Shown here: piece after piece, positions 41,816 to 53,209 of the stretch | Numbering within the stretch: the first letter of the stretch is position 1 | Layout of the letters: each line of letters begins with the position of its first letter | NCBI RefSeq assembly: GCF_020921035.1 | Contig: NC_063157.1 | Coordinates: 21,221,015 to 21,285,014 of the forward strand | Direction: 5' to 3' | DNA: 64,000 nt | Origin: Rhodamnia argentea | Taxonomy: Eukaryota > Streptophyta > Magnoliopsida > Myrtales > Myrtaceae | Notes under the pieces: model-generated | Databases searched by the model: none | What the model was told of the DNA's origin: nothing | What the model saw: only the letters and a program-made list of their open reading frames with translations | Translations under genes and position numbers: made by a program

Positions 41816-42505
41816 CTTTGGACACGTGGCTGGACGATGCTGACAGCTTTTGTTGATTGTAATTCAGCTCCTTTCCCTTTCAATAATTTCGAAAGGTTGG
41901 GTAAGAAAAAATACCTTTGCCTATAGAGAAAACCAATGATGCGGTTCGAAAGTGTGCTTTTTATTTTTCTTTTTCAGAAAGTGAACAAACTGTTTCTCGG
42001 CAGTTGCATGCTTCTAGTCGAAAAGTAAGTCTTTTTGCCTTTAGGGAGATGTACGCACTCCTGTTTTGGTATCCCAATTGATTTGGTATCCCACGGTCAG
42101 AAGAGAATCTCTGACAACGTTCCAGCATTTCAGTTGGTCACCAAGAACATTCACTGTGCTTTTCAAAAGGGGCAAGATGAACTTTGCTCAAGAATCTCAT
42201 AGGCAAAACAGAAACTCAGAAATAGTACTAAAGAAAAAAGAGAAAAACAGAGAACCTCATATTTTAACAATAGCACAAACAAATAATAGCTCCATCCGAT
42301 CTGATATAGGTAGCTCAACAGAGTTAACGAACACTAACTAGGACACGTTCCTATAAATCCAGTAACGATGAGCTGCTCAAACTCGCAGTTCACAAAATTA
42401 ACTACCCTAAAAGATTAAATAGGCTAAACCTCTCTCTTCTAAGAATGCAGAGTGCAATGAACCAGTCATGCCATCAACGCCCTAACAGCTCCTAACCAAG
42501 TGATC
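41816..42505. other. Convergent 3' ends of the 142-residue gene and TFIIS
   Basis: The region lies between two convergent stop codons and probably holds both 3' UTRs. A CACGTGG core occurs just after the first stop (about 41822). No gene or repeat seen. Confidence 0.45.
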
Positions 42506-44880
42506 TTAACAAAACTTCCAATGGTTATTGCAGTTAACACAAGTGACGTATGTCGTCATTGGTTCGTCCGCGCTCCTCGTCTGCATCTGGTAGTAAGTGC
42601 ATTTTCTCTGGCCGCACCGGCCACACTTGAATTGATCAGTTGTGGCTTTTGGTCCAGCTCCTAGCTCACACTCGAACAAAGCTTTCTGCTTTATCTGTTG
42701 ATTTTGAAGTTGCCTCTCGTCACTAGCCATTTCTTCCGTGGTCATGTTTAGAAGCCTCTCCGGATTGATATAACCAAGAAGAACTTTTCTCCTGAAATCC
42801 AGGTTGTTGGGATCCTTAATATTAAACATTATGGACCTGTACTTCACCTTATGGGCGCCGTTCATACGACCCCAACTTTGGAACATGGTTGACTCAACTG
42901 AAGCAGCGATGCTAGATGGGTCACAAGCATTCACTTCGTTAACGATGTCTTTGCTGGCTTCACCAGAAACTCTGGACAGAGCCTCAAATAGAAGTTCCCG
43001 GACTCTGTCCCTCATCGGGTCGTCGCATTTAGTCACAGAAGCAGACAGCAGCTCAGCAGGATTAGGTGACGATTTGTTCACGTCGCAATTTGGCTTCTGT
43101 TCCTTAGTCGCAGTTATTGTTTCAACCTTGTCACTTCCTTGCAGATTCCTATTACAGACCGCTTTCTCAGTGACACCAACATCCAACCTTGAGATCTTCT
43201 CAGAACCAGGAGTACCATTTCGCTCTGTTTTCCTTACCTTTGTCGCTTCAGACTTAGGAATCCCCTCAATCCGGAAAGAGGAGGATTTTTTAACCTTGTT
43301 TTCCCCGGCTTTTGCAGACTCATTATGATCCACACTGACATTCTTCTTGCATCCATTTGATTCTTCCATAACAATCTGCTTCCATAGCTGAATCAAGTCG
43401 GAAGCAAAAGCTTGTATCTTCTTCCTAGGATGTTTTGTAAGGCGTCTAAGACCTTTCCCAACCTTAGAATTTTCAACCATGTAAGCATACGAATGAGTGA
43501 GGCAAGTAAGCACAAAGGCAGAGGCACATGCAAATTATAGCAGACATTATGAACTCCGAATTATGATATGATGAAGGACTCTTGCCATTTGAGTATGAAT
43601 ATGCAGGTGATAAAACTTCAGTAGCTGGATCATGGAAGGCCTTGGAAACCTATTTTTGCTGAACAGAGTTGGCGAAAGCTTACTTCATTACAGTTAAGGC
43701 CTAATTTTTCGTTTAAGACATGCCAAATAGCTCTTCCAGTATAACTCATGTTATGAAAGATAGCTGTTTGCATGCTAGGGACTACTCGTTCTGTTCAGAG
43801 GGCTAAAACTCAATGGTCATAATTTTGCAGCTCAATGTGAAGTCACTATTGTAATCTTCATACTCGATTGATGCATGTAATAAAGTTCAAAGCTTTCGCT
43901 CTGAGACTTGTTATGCCAACCAAGATTCATGAACTACTTGGGTAGGTAAAAAATCCGCAATTACCCATTACTAAGCCTTCCTACTATTTCATTGATTTTG
44001 AACAATTAAACGAGAGATTTACAGCCTTCCCTTCATGTCACTGGGGGTAAGCTGCTATCTTGAATAGCCTATAGGGAAATGAGCAGGTGACAGTACTATG
44101 ATATTGCAAAACCAAACGGTGGCTTATCCACCTCAAATTTTTTTCAAGGAAACTCGAACTTGTTTAACCGGTTTCCTGGGAAAAATTAGAATTGAAAAGT
44201 CTCACTTGGTGGGATCTCCTCAAAATTAAATACCGAAACATATGTTTACAGAAAAGAAAATAAAATCTTTGGTTGACCGTTTTCACAAAAATAAATGTGT
44301 GGTCTCAACAGCGCAGTTAGAAATCCTATCTGACGCCGCCCTTGACTATATTCCATTGCATTTACTCACATTAAATACGTCAAACAGCAAGCACAATCTA
44401 AAGCTCCACGGTACTCGTAAAGAGAAACTAATTTACGGAAAAGAGAGAGACAATTTCATTGATAACCACATTCTACATAAACAAACGCCGAAAGCAGAAC
44501 AGCATACAGCATCGAGCCTCCTCATCTAATTGTTCAACAAACAAAGCACAATTGAAGAAAACTCACTCTTACAGCTCCTGCTCAGCTGATAACAGAACCA
44601 CGACCATAACAGAGGGACAATGAAAAACAAGCACGCGAGCGAGCAGAATCAAATTGAGCCACGAGCCAAGTGAGAGAAGTAAAATTGGAAAAGGAGATGA
44701 AGAATAGGGATGCACCTGAGTGGAGACGAGGACTTGATAAGTGACAGGGAAGGACTTGAGGCGCTTCAAGGCGTCGATGCATTGCCGTTCCTCGTCGTCT
44801 CCTCCACCTTTCCCATTCACAGCCGTCGCGTCCGCAGCTTTGCTCGCCACTTGAAACACCTCCACCAACTCCGCCTCCAT
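42506..44880 (-). CDS. TFIIS: Transcription elongation factor TFIIS
   Basis: Nuclear factor that rescues backtracked RNA polymerase II by stimulating transcript cleavage. Two exons on the minus strand (44880-44716 and 43462-42506) give 373 residues, close to the length I recall for Arabidopsis TFIIS (378). Domain I (LW/TFS2N) is split by a 1.25-kb intron: CIDALKRLKSFPVTYQVL in exon 1, then VGKGLRRLTKHPRKKIQ in exon 2. Domain II (about residues 205-315) includes RDRVRELLFEAL and KYRSIMFNIKDPNN. The C-terminal zinc ribbon has CGRCGQRKC and CVNCNNHWKFC. The catalytic acidic pair lies in RSADEPMTTYV. The ATG at 44880 begins MEAELVEVFQVA, the usual start; the in-frame upstream TTG is not used. Confidence 0.95.
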
Positions 44881-45980
44881 CTCTCTCTCCCTCCCTTCCT
44901 TCAAGCTTCAGCTTCAAGAACCTCAACACACAGCACATATCAATCACTCCACATCCAAAAACCACCTCAAAACGCAGAGACAAGAGACACAAAGAAGGAA
45001 AAGATAGAAAAAAAAAAAAAACATCCTTTTCCAAACAAAAAGGCCCAAAACACCATCTAATATTAAGCAAACAACATCAATTATCCCAGGAACAAAAAGA
45101 TCAGCGAGAATAAGATGTTAAACGTAGCAAAGATTCCATCTATTTAGCCTCTGCATGCAACGACAAGCGACCTCCGCCGCTCGAAGAGGAGATACGAGCC
45201 GGGAACAGAAACAACGAAAGCGGAAGAGAAAAAGGAACGGACAACGCCGTGAGAAGACAAAATGCGGACTTACAGATGAGAAGCTCGGACGAGACTCCGA
45301 GGTGAAGATGGCTGTCACAAGAGAGTGCGAAGAAGAAGAAGAACAACAAAGGAAGGAAGGAAGGAAGGAGAAAAGGGCGTGAGCTGCTGGGACGCAGCGT
45401 ATAAATAGGAGAGGAGGGTTGGGCGAATGTGAATCTGACGGTTAATAGGGAGGCCCACGTGGGAATATCCTGGATTTTCCTCTCATCGACTTTCCTTTTT
45501 CCTTTTCTATTTATTTTTGGGTTGCCCAACTACTTACTTGTTAAGTGTGTTTAGCAAGCTTGGACCCAAAAAAAAAAAAAGTGTGTTTAGCAAGCCCTTA
45601 AGATTTATTTTTTCTTATATTTCGAAATACGAGCATTTCTATTTTTATTTTATTTTTTGGTCGGAAAATATTTCTATTTCGACACATGGAGCTTTATTTA
45701 TTTATTTATTTCGAAGTAAGAGTATTTCCATTTCGAAGCATGGAACATATTTCCTACTTTTCGATTTTCAAACATAATCTTATATTTATTTATTTATTTC
45801 AATCGTTTAGATAGTGTTTGGAGAGCAGATAATTAATGATGTTTTTTTTTTTTTAAGGTAAGTATATATTGATCATTCAAAAAGCTAGGTACAAAGGAGC
45901 CGGACACAAAAAAGTTAATTAATGATGTTTTAATAACAAGAAAAACGAAGATATTTTTGTTTCGAAAAGAATAAGGAGGA
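44881..45980. other. Upstream region of TFIIS
   Basis: The TFIIS leader probably runs to about 45350 through purine-rich sequence with GAA and GGAAG repeats. A GTATAAATAG box near 45401 is on the plus strand, so it is unlikely to serve TFIIS. From 45480 the DNA is AT-rich, with short ATTT/TTTA repeats at about 45690-45800. Confidence 0.4.
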
Positions 45981-46998
45981 GGGAAAAATCCAAAAAAGGG
46001 CACGAAGTCTTCAAATTTTCTCAAATAAGGGCCCCAAGTGAACTATGCTTCAAATAAGGGCTCAAAGTGACATAATATGTTTCAATTAAGGGCCCGAAGT
46101 GATCATAATGTTTCAAAAAAGGGTCCGGCCTGAAGGGCGTTTTCGTCATTTCACATTTTAATTTTTTTATTCATTTTTTCTCTTTTCTCCGATTTATGTA
46201 AATAAAAAAAACAAAAAAAAACAAAAAAACCTTCACAGGCGGGAGGCCCCCTCCCTTTGTGGCCGCCGGCCCGCCGCCGGCCCCACCGCCGGTGGGGGGT
46301 CGGCGGGCGGGGAGAAGGCTGGTGGGGTCGCCGGCGCGCGCCGGCGACCCCGCCCGGTCGAGGCGAGGGCCTCGGCCCTCGCCAAAACCGGGAGAGGGTC
46401 GGGCCCTCTCCCGGATCGCCGGCCGTCGCCCGTCGGCCGGTGGGGGTCGCCTTGACCGGGCGACCCCGACCCAGTCCGGGCGACGGCCGGGCGGTCCCGA
46501 TCCGGGCGGGGACCGCCGGCCCCTCACCCAGATCCGGAGAGGGCCCGACCCTCTCCCGGTTTTGGCGAGGGCCGAGGCCCTCGCCTGAGGGCGGGGTCGC
46601 CGGCGCTCGCCGAGGCGCCGGCGACCCCGCCAGGCTTTGCTGCCACAGCCCTCCGGCGGTGGGGCGGTGGCCACGAGGCGGGAGGGCTGCCCCTCCCGCC
46701 TGTGAAGGTCCTGTTGACGTTTTTTTTTTTTTTTTTTTTTTTTTTCTGGTGATAAAACAGATAACAAATAAAATAATAATAAAAAAAAATTAAATAAGTA
46801 AAAAGACTAAAATGCCCTTAAATCAGGCCCTTTTTTGAAATTTTATAGTCATTTCAAGCCCTTATTTGAAACAGTGTTCACTTGGGGCCCTTATTTGAAA
46901 AAATATGAGGACTTCGGGCCCTTTTTTGAAACAGTGTTCACTTAGGGCCCTTATTTGAGAAAATCGGAAGACTTCGGGCCCTTTTTTGGATTTTTCCC
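45981..46998. mobile_element. Foldback Mutator-like element with 9-bp target-site duplication
   Basis: The ends are GGGAAAAATCC and its inverse, GGATTTTTCCC. Both sides are flanked by TAAGGAGGA (45972-45980 and 46999-47007), a perfect 9-bp direct repeat. The outer arms (about 45981-46140 and 46810-46998) are made of degenerate ~40-bp tandem units with the core CAAATAAGGGCCC. The middle is GC-rich and also inverted: CTTCACAGGCGGGAGG at about 46232 pairs with its inverse near 46695, and CTCGGCCCTCGCCAAAACC pairs with its inverse around 46560. The whole element can fold into one long hairpin. It encodes no transposase. The 9-bp duplication points to the Mutator superfamily; long subdivided arms fit a foldback-type derivative. 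Confidence 0.85.
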
Positions 46999-47007
46999 TA
47001 AGGAGGA

Positions 47008-47813
47008 GATGGGAATATGAGTGTGCGGCTTGGAACTGGTCCGTTGGGAGCTGTTGGAGGAGGCGCGCTTGTTGCCGCGCGGGTTCGTTGCTCTTCCGGA
47101 CACGTGTCCATCGTCCAACCAAACGCTGACTTGTCTTCTTCCCTTTGTTTTTTTTTTTTTTTTTTTTGCCGGGACGAGAATTGACTGCCGGGCGATGGCT
47201 GCTCGCCAAGTGACACTCTTTGGATCCAAACTTTTACCAATTGACGCACTCGATCACACACTTTTTGCTTTCCTTTTCCGTCGTTTTCCCCATTTTTTTT
47301 TTAAGCTCAGCACTTTTTCTCTCTCTTCGACACGCAAACAATCCCACAAACACAATGTTGAGCGATAGAACTTTCGCCGAGCTTCACCGCGCGCCGGTCA
47401 GCCTGTGGCACCTCTCTGCCGCCCTTCGCCGCCGTGAATGGACCGACATTGTAGCCGTTTCCGGAAAAATAGAAATTACTGACTGCGTAAATTTTTCCTA
47501 CTTTCTTGTATCAAAACTCATCAAGTATAATAAAAATTTGCCATGCTTTAATGTCTTTAATCATGTATATTAATTTTTCGTGTTGAAAGTTATTATGCAT
47601 CTTGAGCAACTTACTCTTAATTACATATCTCGTCGGCCGTGTCAATAAGGAGGAAGCCTCTCCTTATAGATTTGGCTTGGAGCTCTCGGTCAATACTGTC
47701 AACAGGGTACCTACCGCGGGTTGAATGGTAGATGATCAGCAGTAAATGTAATTTATTCACGGTATCTTTTTATTTCCATAACTCTTTGACCTTCCATTTT
47801 TTTCTTGACCTAC
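47008..47813. other. Intergenic region with an unassigned short frame
   Basis: A T-run lies at 47147-47167. A GC-richer plus-strand stretch from the ATG at 47355 to about 47490 codes for ELHRAPVSLWHLSAALRRRE and ends in AT-rich sequence. It may be a chance frame or a gene remnant. No family was recognised. Confidence 0.25.
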
Positions 47814-48197
47814 TTCCCTAAAAAAAATCCCATTTTAAATTAAATCTCAATTCTATCTCAATTTTTTTTTATCTAAATAAAATCATAAACAATCGCTCTA
47901 ACTCTAAATCTGCCCGCGCATCTAAAAAAAGCCACTAATTTATTCGAAATTTACTATTGATATCAGAAAGCCGCTATTATTTCATACGAAGATAATGATA
48001 TTAACAAAGTTGCAAATTCTAATGATGAACTTTTAATTAAACCCAATGTTAACAATTTTAAAAAAACTAGTGACGGCTTTTTCACGCAGAGACAAATTGA
48101 GAGTTAAGGAGTAAAAGTTTGAGATTATTTTTCAAGTCAAAAGAAAGTTTGGAGCATAATAAAGATTTCGCCTAAAGTCCGAAGATTTTTTAGGGAA
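47814..48197. repeat. Short inverted-repeat element, family of 52071-52715
   Basis: The left end is TTCCCTAAAAAAAATCCCA; the inverse of the right end is TTCCCTAAAAAATCTTC. Inside the arms are repeated units of the type 'atctcaa..ctat/ctcc' and an AAAAAAGCC...CTA stretch present in both orientations. Length 384 bp. No coding content and no clear target-site duplication. Confidence 0.5.
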
Positions 48198-48907
48198 TTA
48201 GCCATTTTCCTCTTTCTGCTTGCAAAGAGCAAGCCTTGGAACTCTTTCCAGTCTCTGCATGATCAAAAACTGCCTTACTAGGAAAAGACTCATTCCCCTG
48301 TAACATTGATGATTTTGGGGCTTACCGATTATTGTTAAAAAGAATCCCAATCTCCCCTGCAGCTTTGATTCGTGAAATCCAGTGCTCACCAGCTCCGCTG
48401 GGCAAATGTGCAAACAAATCCAACTACAGTTCTCCAAAGATGTCCCAATGAAGTAACATTGACCCTACTTCACGCTGCGGGTGGGCTGAGTATCAGAACC
48501 CCCCAGCCCTCCCCTTCCTTACCAAAAAGTCATCACATAACAGTATGATCTTTACTCTATACCATTTTGAAAGGCGGCACAGTGCGTATCTCATTCTTAA
48601 GATGCATTAGGCCCAGAAGCATTCAGCTGATCAAACTTTTTCACCTGTTATGGCCATCGATGATTGCTGCAACACGCGATGGCAAAAAAAGAAAAAAAGG
48701 GACCAGAGGGAGATTAAAGAATTAAAGAGTGCTCTCGAAGACAAAGTATTCATTGAATAATCTGGAATTTAATGCCGAAAAAGGCCCCAGAATGGTACTG
48801 GCAACTGAAACTGCATTATTCAAGTTCACTTTTGTTCATGAACTCTCTCAAAAGAAAGGAGAAAAGGCAATGACAAAATCGGAATTGCCCAACTTTAACT
48901 CCCCAAA
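48198..48907. other. 3' flank of QCR10
   Basis: The region downstream of the minus-strand QCR10 stop contains its 3' UTR. No other gene is supported. Confidence 0.4.
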
Positions 48908-50525
48908 TCACTTGCCTTCAGGCTCTGGTTTCTCGAAGAAAGTTTTCTTCAACCAATCAAATGGCTGCAATGGAAAGGAGAGAATTATTAATATTTTGAA
49001 ACACAAATTCAGCCATGCTCATTCAGGAAAATCCATCACACGTATATTTTAATATTTTCAATAAATAGGACCTGACATCAGCCTACAAGAAATGAAGGAG
49101 AAAATGGAATAAAGGAGCTGATAGAGAAACTCCAATGAGATCACCAACCGCAGCAACACAAGAAACTTCTCAATACATAGAAGAAAACGTCTCTCATGCC
49201 CAGAAACAACATAAAGAAGAATGCTGATCCAGAGCATCTCTCACAAGTTAATATCAACAGCATTACAGGGTACCCCAGATCAACAAGGTTGACAGCTGAT
49301 CTACTACTGTTTATAAGTTACATAAGGTAACCTATGTCTCCAAGGTCAACAGCTGATTTATTGGCCAATTTTGAGTAACAAATTATCATTGCATCAACCA
49401 GTGGCCTAGTAGTCGAGTTAAACCACAGAACCAAATATTGTAACTACAAAAGTAGACACTATTGCTCTACTTCAACATCGTCATACTTCTTGACCATCAA
49501 CAAAAGAGGTCAACTTGATGGACGTTAACAAGCCTCCACATGACTTCAGGTACAGTATGCAAGAATTAAATTGACAGGCCTTTAGCCACGATCAGCCGAT
49601 GTGTTATAGTATAATCAGTTTGGTGGCAAGTTCTTAAGACATCCATCATTCAAAGGTTGCAAAAAAAGCAAGAAAAAATAAATCGAGATGCATGTAAAGG
49701 GGTAAGCTTGAGCAACATGAGTTTAACAACCTAATACTGTTTCCCACCACCTCAAAACTGAAGTGTCAAATGTTATCCCATATGGTCGTATCTCATTAAG
49801 CCAGCTTTGATTCATACCCACATAATGAAACAAAAATCTCACAATGTGAGCCTTTATCCTTGCAATGATGTACTTGCAATGGAAGTTTGACAAGTTCAAT
49901 CGCTTGGATCCATGAAAAAACTCCCAATCCGATAAACACACATAGATCCCAGATAAAATTGGATGAAAGATGGGAATTTTACAAAACCTCCCAGAACTTT
50001 GCGAGGAATACATTCTCAAAACATGATCCAAACATAACCCCGCGCATTGGCAACTAATCAAAGTGCATGAAATCAGACAAATGCTAGGAAGACGATAAAG
50101 CAGCACAGCATGAGGACTGAATCTTAACACACTATCAAATAGTCGACAAAAACACAATTAGCTCATAAAATTCGACAAAATTACATTAGCTAACACGAAT
50201 TTAAAAAAAAAAATCAATAACGTTGAAAACCAGCGCAATTAGCTAATGCCAATCAAACAAAACTCAACACCGCCGCATCCAGATGGAAACAACCAAGCCC
50301 CCAAAACATACACCAGATCAAATCGAACAAGCTTCTCATTGCTCGTTCCTCGATGATCCACGATGATAAACTAAAGTGAGAACTAACCTGGATTAGGTAA
50401 AGAGCGGTGGTGGCGGCGGCGACACCCCACATGGCGGCGGCCTGGACGTCGTCCGACTGAGGTCGCAGCCTAGGCTTGAGGAATTTGAACAGACCAGATC
50501 CACCGGACGATGCTATTGATGCCAT
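48908..50525 (-). CDS. QCR10: Cytochrome b-c1 complex subunit 10 (QCR10), mitochondrial complex III
   Basis: Small single-pass subunit of the mitochondrial ubiquinol-cytochrome c reductase. Two exons on the minus strand (50525-50388 and 48964-48908) give 64 residues. The gene is too short and too split to stand out without its splice sites. Exon 1 has a basic N-terminus, the stretch SDDVQAAAMWGVAAATTALY and the membrane helix. Exon 2 codes PFDWLKKTFFEKPEPEGK. The pattern VQAAAMWG, then helix, then PFDWLKKTF is the hallmark of the plant 6.7-kDa subunit. The donor CAG|GTTAGT and acceptor TTGCAG|CC are clean. The 1.4-kb intron is large for so small a gene. The in-frame non-ATG extension upstream of 50525 is not coding. 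Confidence 0.92.
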
Positions 50526-50870
50526 TTCTCTCTCTCTCTCTCTAGTTACTCGTATCGATCTCCCCAAATTGGAACGCAAAACCCTAATTTCGCGAAGCTT
50601 CGGGGCTCTTTAATGAGAGAATCTCTGCTTTCGGACGACGTCGAGGGTCAACGAGGCAAATGAACAGAGGACGGCGCACCGCAGCGACTTCTAGAAGGTA
50701 TACGCTTCTTCCTTCCGATTGGTGGAGTGTGGCGATCAGGTGAGTCGACGAACGAAAAAGGTTGTTTTTCTGAGCGACTCCCAGCCGTTGGATCTAAGGG
50801 GCAATCTCTACGTGTAATTAGGCCCAACAAACTAGCCCATTAGGCCCAAAAAACTAGCCCATCAACGATT
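50526..50870 (-). promoter_or_regulatory. QCR10 promoter: telo-box and duplicated site II module
   Basis: AAACCCTAA (telo-box) lies at 50578-50586, about 50 bases from the start codon. Further upstream a 22-bp unit, TAGGCCCAACAAACTAGCCC plus AT, is repeated in tandem at 50819-50840 and 50841-50862 with one base changed. Each contains GGCCCA (site II). Telo-box plus site II is typical of plant nuclear genes for mitochondrial and ribosomal proteins. Confidence 0.65.
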
Positions 50871-52070
50871 GGCGTGGGTTAGCTTAATAATGATGTTAAA
50901 TCCCGCCATCATAATCTAATGTCTAATATGACTAATTCGGTATTTATTTAGAAGAGTTTACGGATGTCATTATTGTACTCGCCCTACCGTCCATACTATA
51001 GGAAAACGACTTGCAATTAATGATGTTTTATTTACCGAAGGGGAATCGATGGATTTGACGAAAACGCGATCTAAATCAGCTACACGTGTCGCTTCACAAT
51101 ATAATAATTCACCGACTTTTGTCCTCGTCCCTGTTTTAATTAACATATAAAATTAATTAGAATTTATGATGTGATTTCGAGCGGTTAAAATGTCCAATCT
51201 CAAGAAAATAGAAAACTTCGTGATCATTGGAGTGTAAAAAAAAACCTAACCGAACCGAACCGGAAATTTTGAATCTTTTCCGTGGTTTTTATTTTGGCCA
51301 AGTAATGAGGATTAAAGGAGAGGGAGATGGACAATGCGTCTGCTAAAACCATTGTTTCATGCTGGATGAATGTATGGTTTGCTCAATTGAGAAAAAAGTA
51401 CAAGTAATTTTAACAGCATAAATGCTCTTTTTTTTATTAAAATAAATTCACTGGAAATATGGCAAACAGGAATAAGTACACGTTTTGGTTATTAATCAAT
51501 CGGGCCTTTTAGGTTACAATTTGGTTAATCGACGGTTTAGGTGCAGCCTAGTCCAAGCTCGTCATCAACAAAATTCCGATCCGACGAGGAAGATCCTACC
51601 CGGCACTTGGGTTTGTGGCCACGTGGCATTAGTATCTTAAAAAAAAAGACCTCTTCGTTTCGCCCATAAGACATCTCTCTAGAAATTACGCTCCACGATT
51701 GTAAAAATTGCGAGGCGCTTCTTAAGAAGCATATGAAGTTACTAGTTGAGTTGTTATTTTAAAAGATTAATTTTCGAAATATTATCCGTTCTTATTACGT
51801 ACGTAATTGACATTTGAAATGTCAAAAACTTCTAGTAATGGAATATATTAAGTAAGAAAAAGGACGGCTAGCATCATGGTGCCATACTGCTATCTATAAT
51901 TGTTCCTCTCCAACCTCGTCCTTGTTAGCATTTAGTGAGAATTGAATTCAATGTGCAGGGGAATCCCCCACTCACCTTTGCCTCTCATACTCTCTCACTT
52001 ATTGTCCTTGTCATGGACAGTGACATGTCGACGACAACTCGGTCGGATTCAATGAATCTATTCCGCTAAA
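50871..52070. other. Intergenic region, nothing recognised
   Basis: AT-rich DNA with no supported gene. A short tandem CCGAAC unit occurs near 51250-51265. Confidence 0.4.
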
Positions 52071-52715
52071 TTCTCTAAAAGACTTACCAGCTTTATATCA
52101 AGTTTCAAGTCTTTTCTCAAACAATTTGTTTATCTTAGAAAAAAATCATTAATATTATGTTCAGCCTCAAATCTACCCCAGATTTTTTCTTATCTCATAA
52201 AAGATCCCAAGCTTTAGTCTCAATCCCAAATCTACCCTAAAAAAATTTTTATCTAAGAAAAAATCACCAATTTTTAATATAATCTCATATTTACTCCATT
52301 ATCCCTCTGTCCAAATATCGCCCTTAGTCGTTTATAATTTTCAGACCCTAGAGTTGTTTCACCTTGGAGAATTTATTTGTTGGGGCAGATTTAATATCCA
52401 CGTAGAAATGCCACGTCAGCCCGTACTTATTGCCCATTACTTTGCTAATGTAAGTGTTTTTATCAACGTGAAAATGCCACTTCATATTGGAACTGGACCA
52501 CTGGATAGATTTAAAAATACATTGAAAATTTATGATTTTAAACAAAATTCAGAGCAGATTTGGTACTATACCTAAAATTTGGGGTTTTTTTTTTCAAATC
52601 AAAAAGAAGTTCGGGGCAGAATTGAAACTAAACCTAAAGTTGAGGGTTTTTACCGGGACAAAAAAAGTTTGGAGTGGATTTGAGACTAAACCTAAAGTTG
52701 GATTTTTTTAGGGAA
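52071..52715. repeat. Inverted-repeat element with tandem sub-units
   Basis: The left arm (52071-52300) contains several CTCAAATCTACCCC/CCCAAATCTACCCT units. The right arm (52540-52715) contains the inverse pattern, AAACCTAAAGTTG with GGCAGA/GTGGATTTGAGACT. The right end TTTTTTTAGGGAA matches the end of the element at 47814-48197. No transposase; the target-site duplication was not found. Confidence 0.5.
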
Positions 52716-53209
52716 TTAGGCTGAAGTGTTCATAGTATAAATGCACAAATATCATAAAGCTATATTCACTTCTGAAAAACAAATAATTAAAAAAATTAAA
52801 AAATAATAGCTCATATTGCTTGAAATAATTAATTCATGAATAAAACTTCATTGTTTACATTAATTCATATCTAAATATTTTTGCAAAAAAAAAATCATTT
52901 AGTAAATAATATAAATGATTATTGTTTTGAAAATATTTTTTAAATTATTCAATTTCCAAGCCTAAATTCCTAAGTTTATTACATATCCGAATAAATTCGT
53001 CCAACGGCCCGTGGGAAAACTCCTCCCGTCTCAAGCCCATTTAATGATCGAAAAGCTTAGCAACATTTATTGTATGAACAATAGGTGGTGGTGTCATAGA
53101 GAGAGGTCCGAAAAATAAATGCAAATTTAATTTTTCTCTTCCAAAAACGACACTGTAGAGTTCCTGGTCGGATCAAAGGGACCTTATGACGATATCATCG
53201 CCTTATGGC
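52716..53209. other. AT-rich spacer
   Basis: No gene, RNA or clear repeat seen. Strongly AT-rich between 52740 and 52990. Confidence 0.4.

Noticed and set aside
42804-43328. 174-codon plus-strand frame
   Set aside because: Antisense shadow of TFIIS exon 2.
44710-45382. Arg/Lys- and Ser-rich frames on both strands upstream of TFIIS
   Set aside because: Purine-rich leader DNA gives such frames; the only meaningful one is TFIIS exon 1 on the minus strand.
46171-46793. Long open frames of up to 198 codons on both strands in the GC-rich DNA
   Set aside because: They lie inside the palindromic core of the foldback element, mirror each other, and consist of Arg/Pro/Gly low-complexity sequence. 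They result from GC richness, not selection for a protein.
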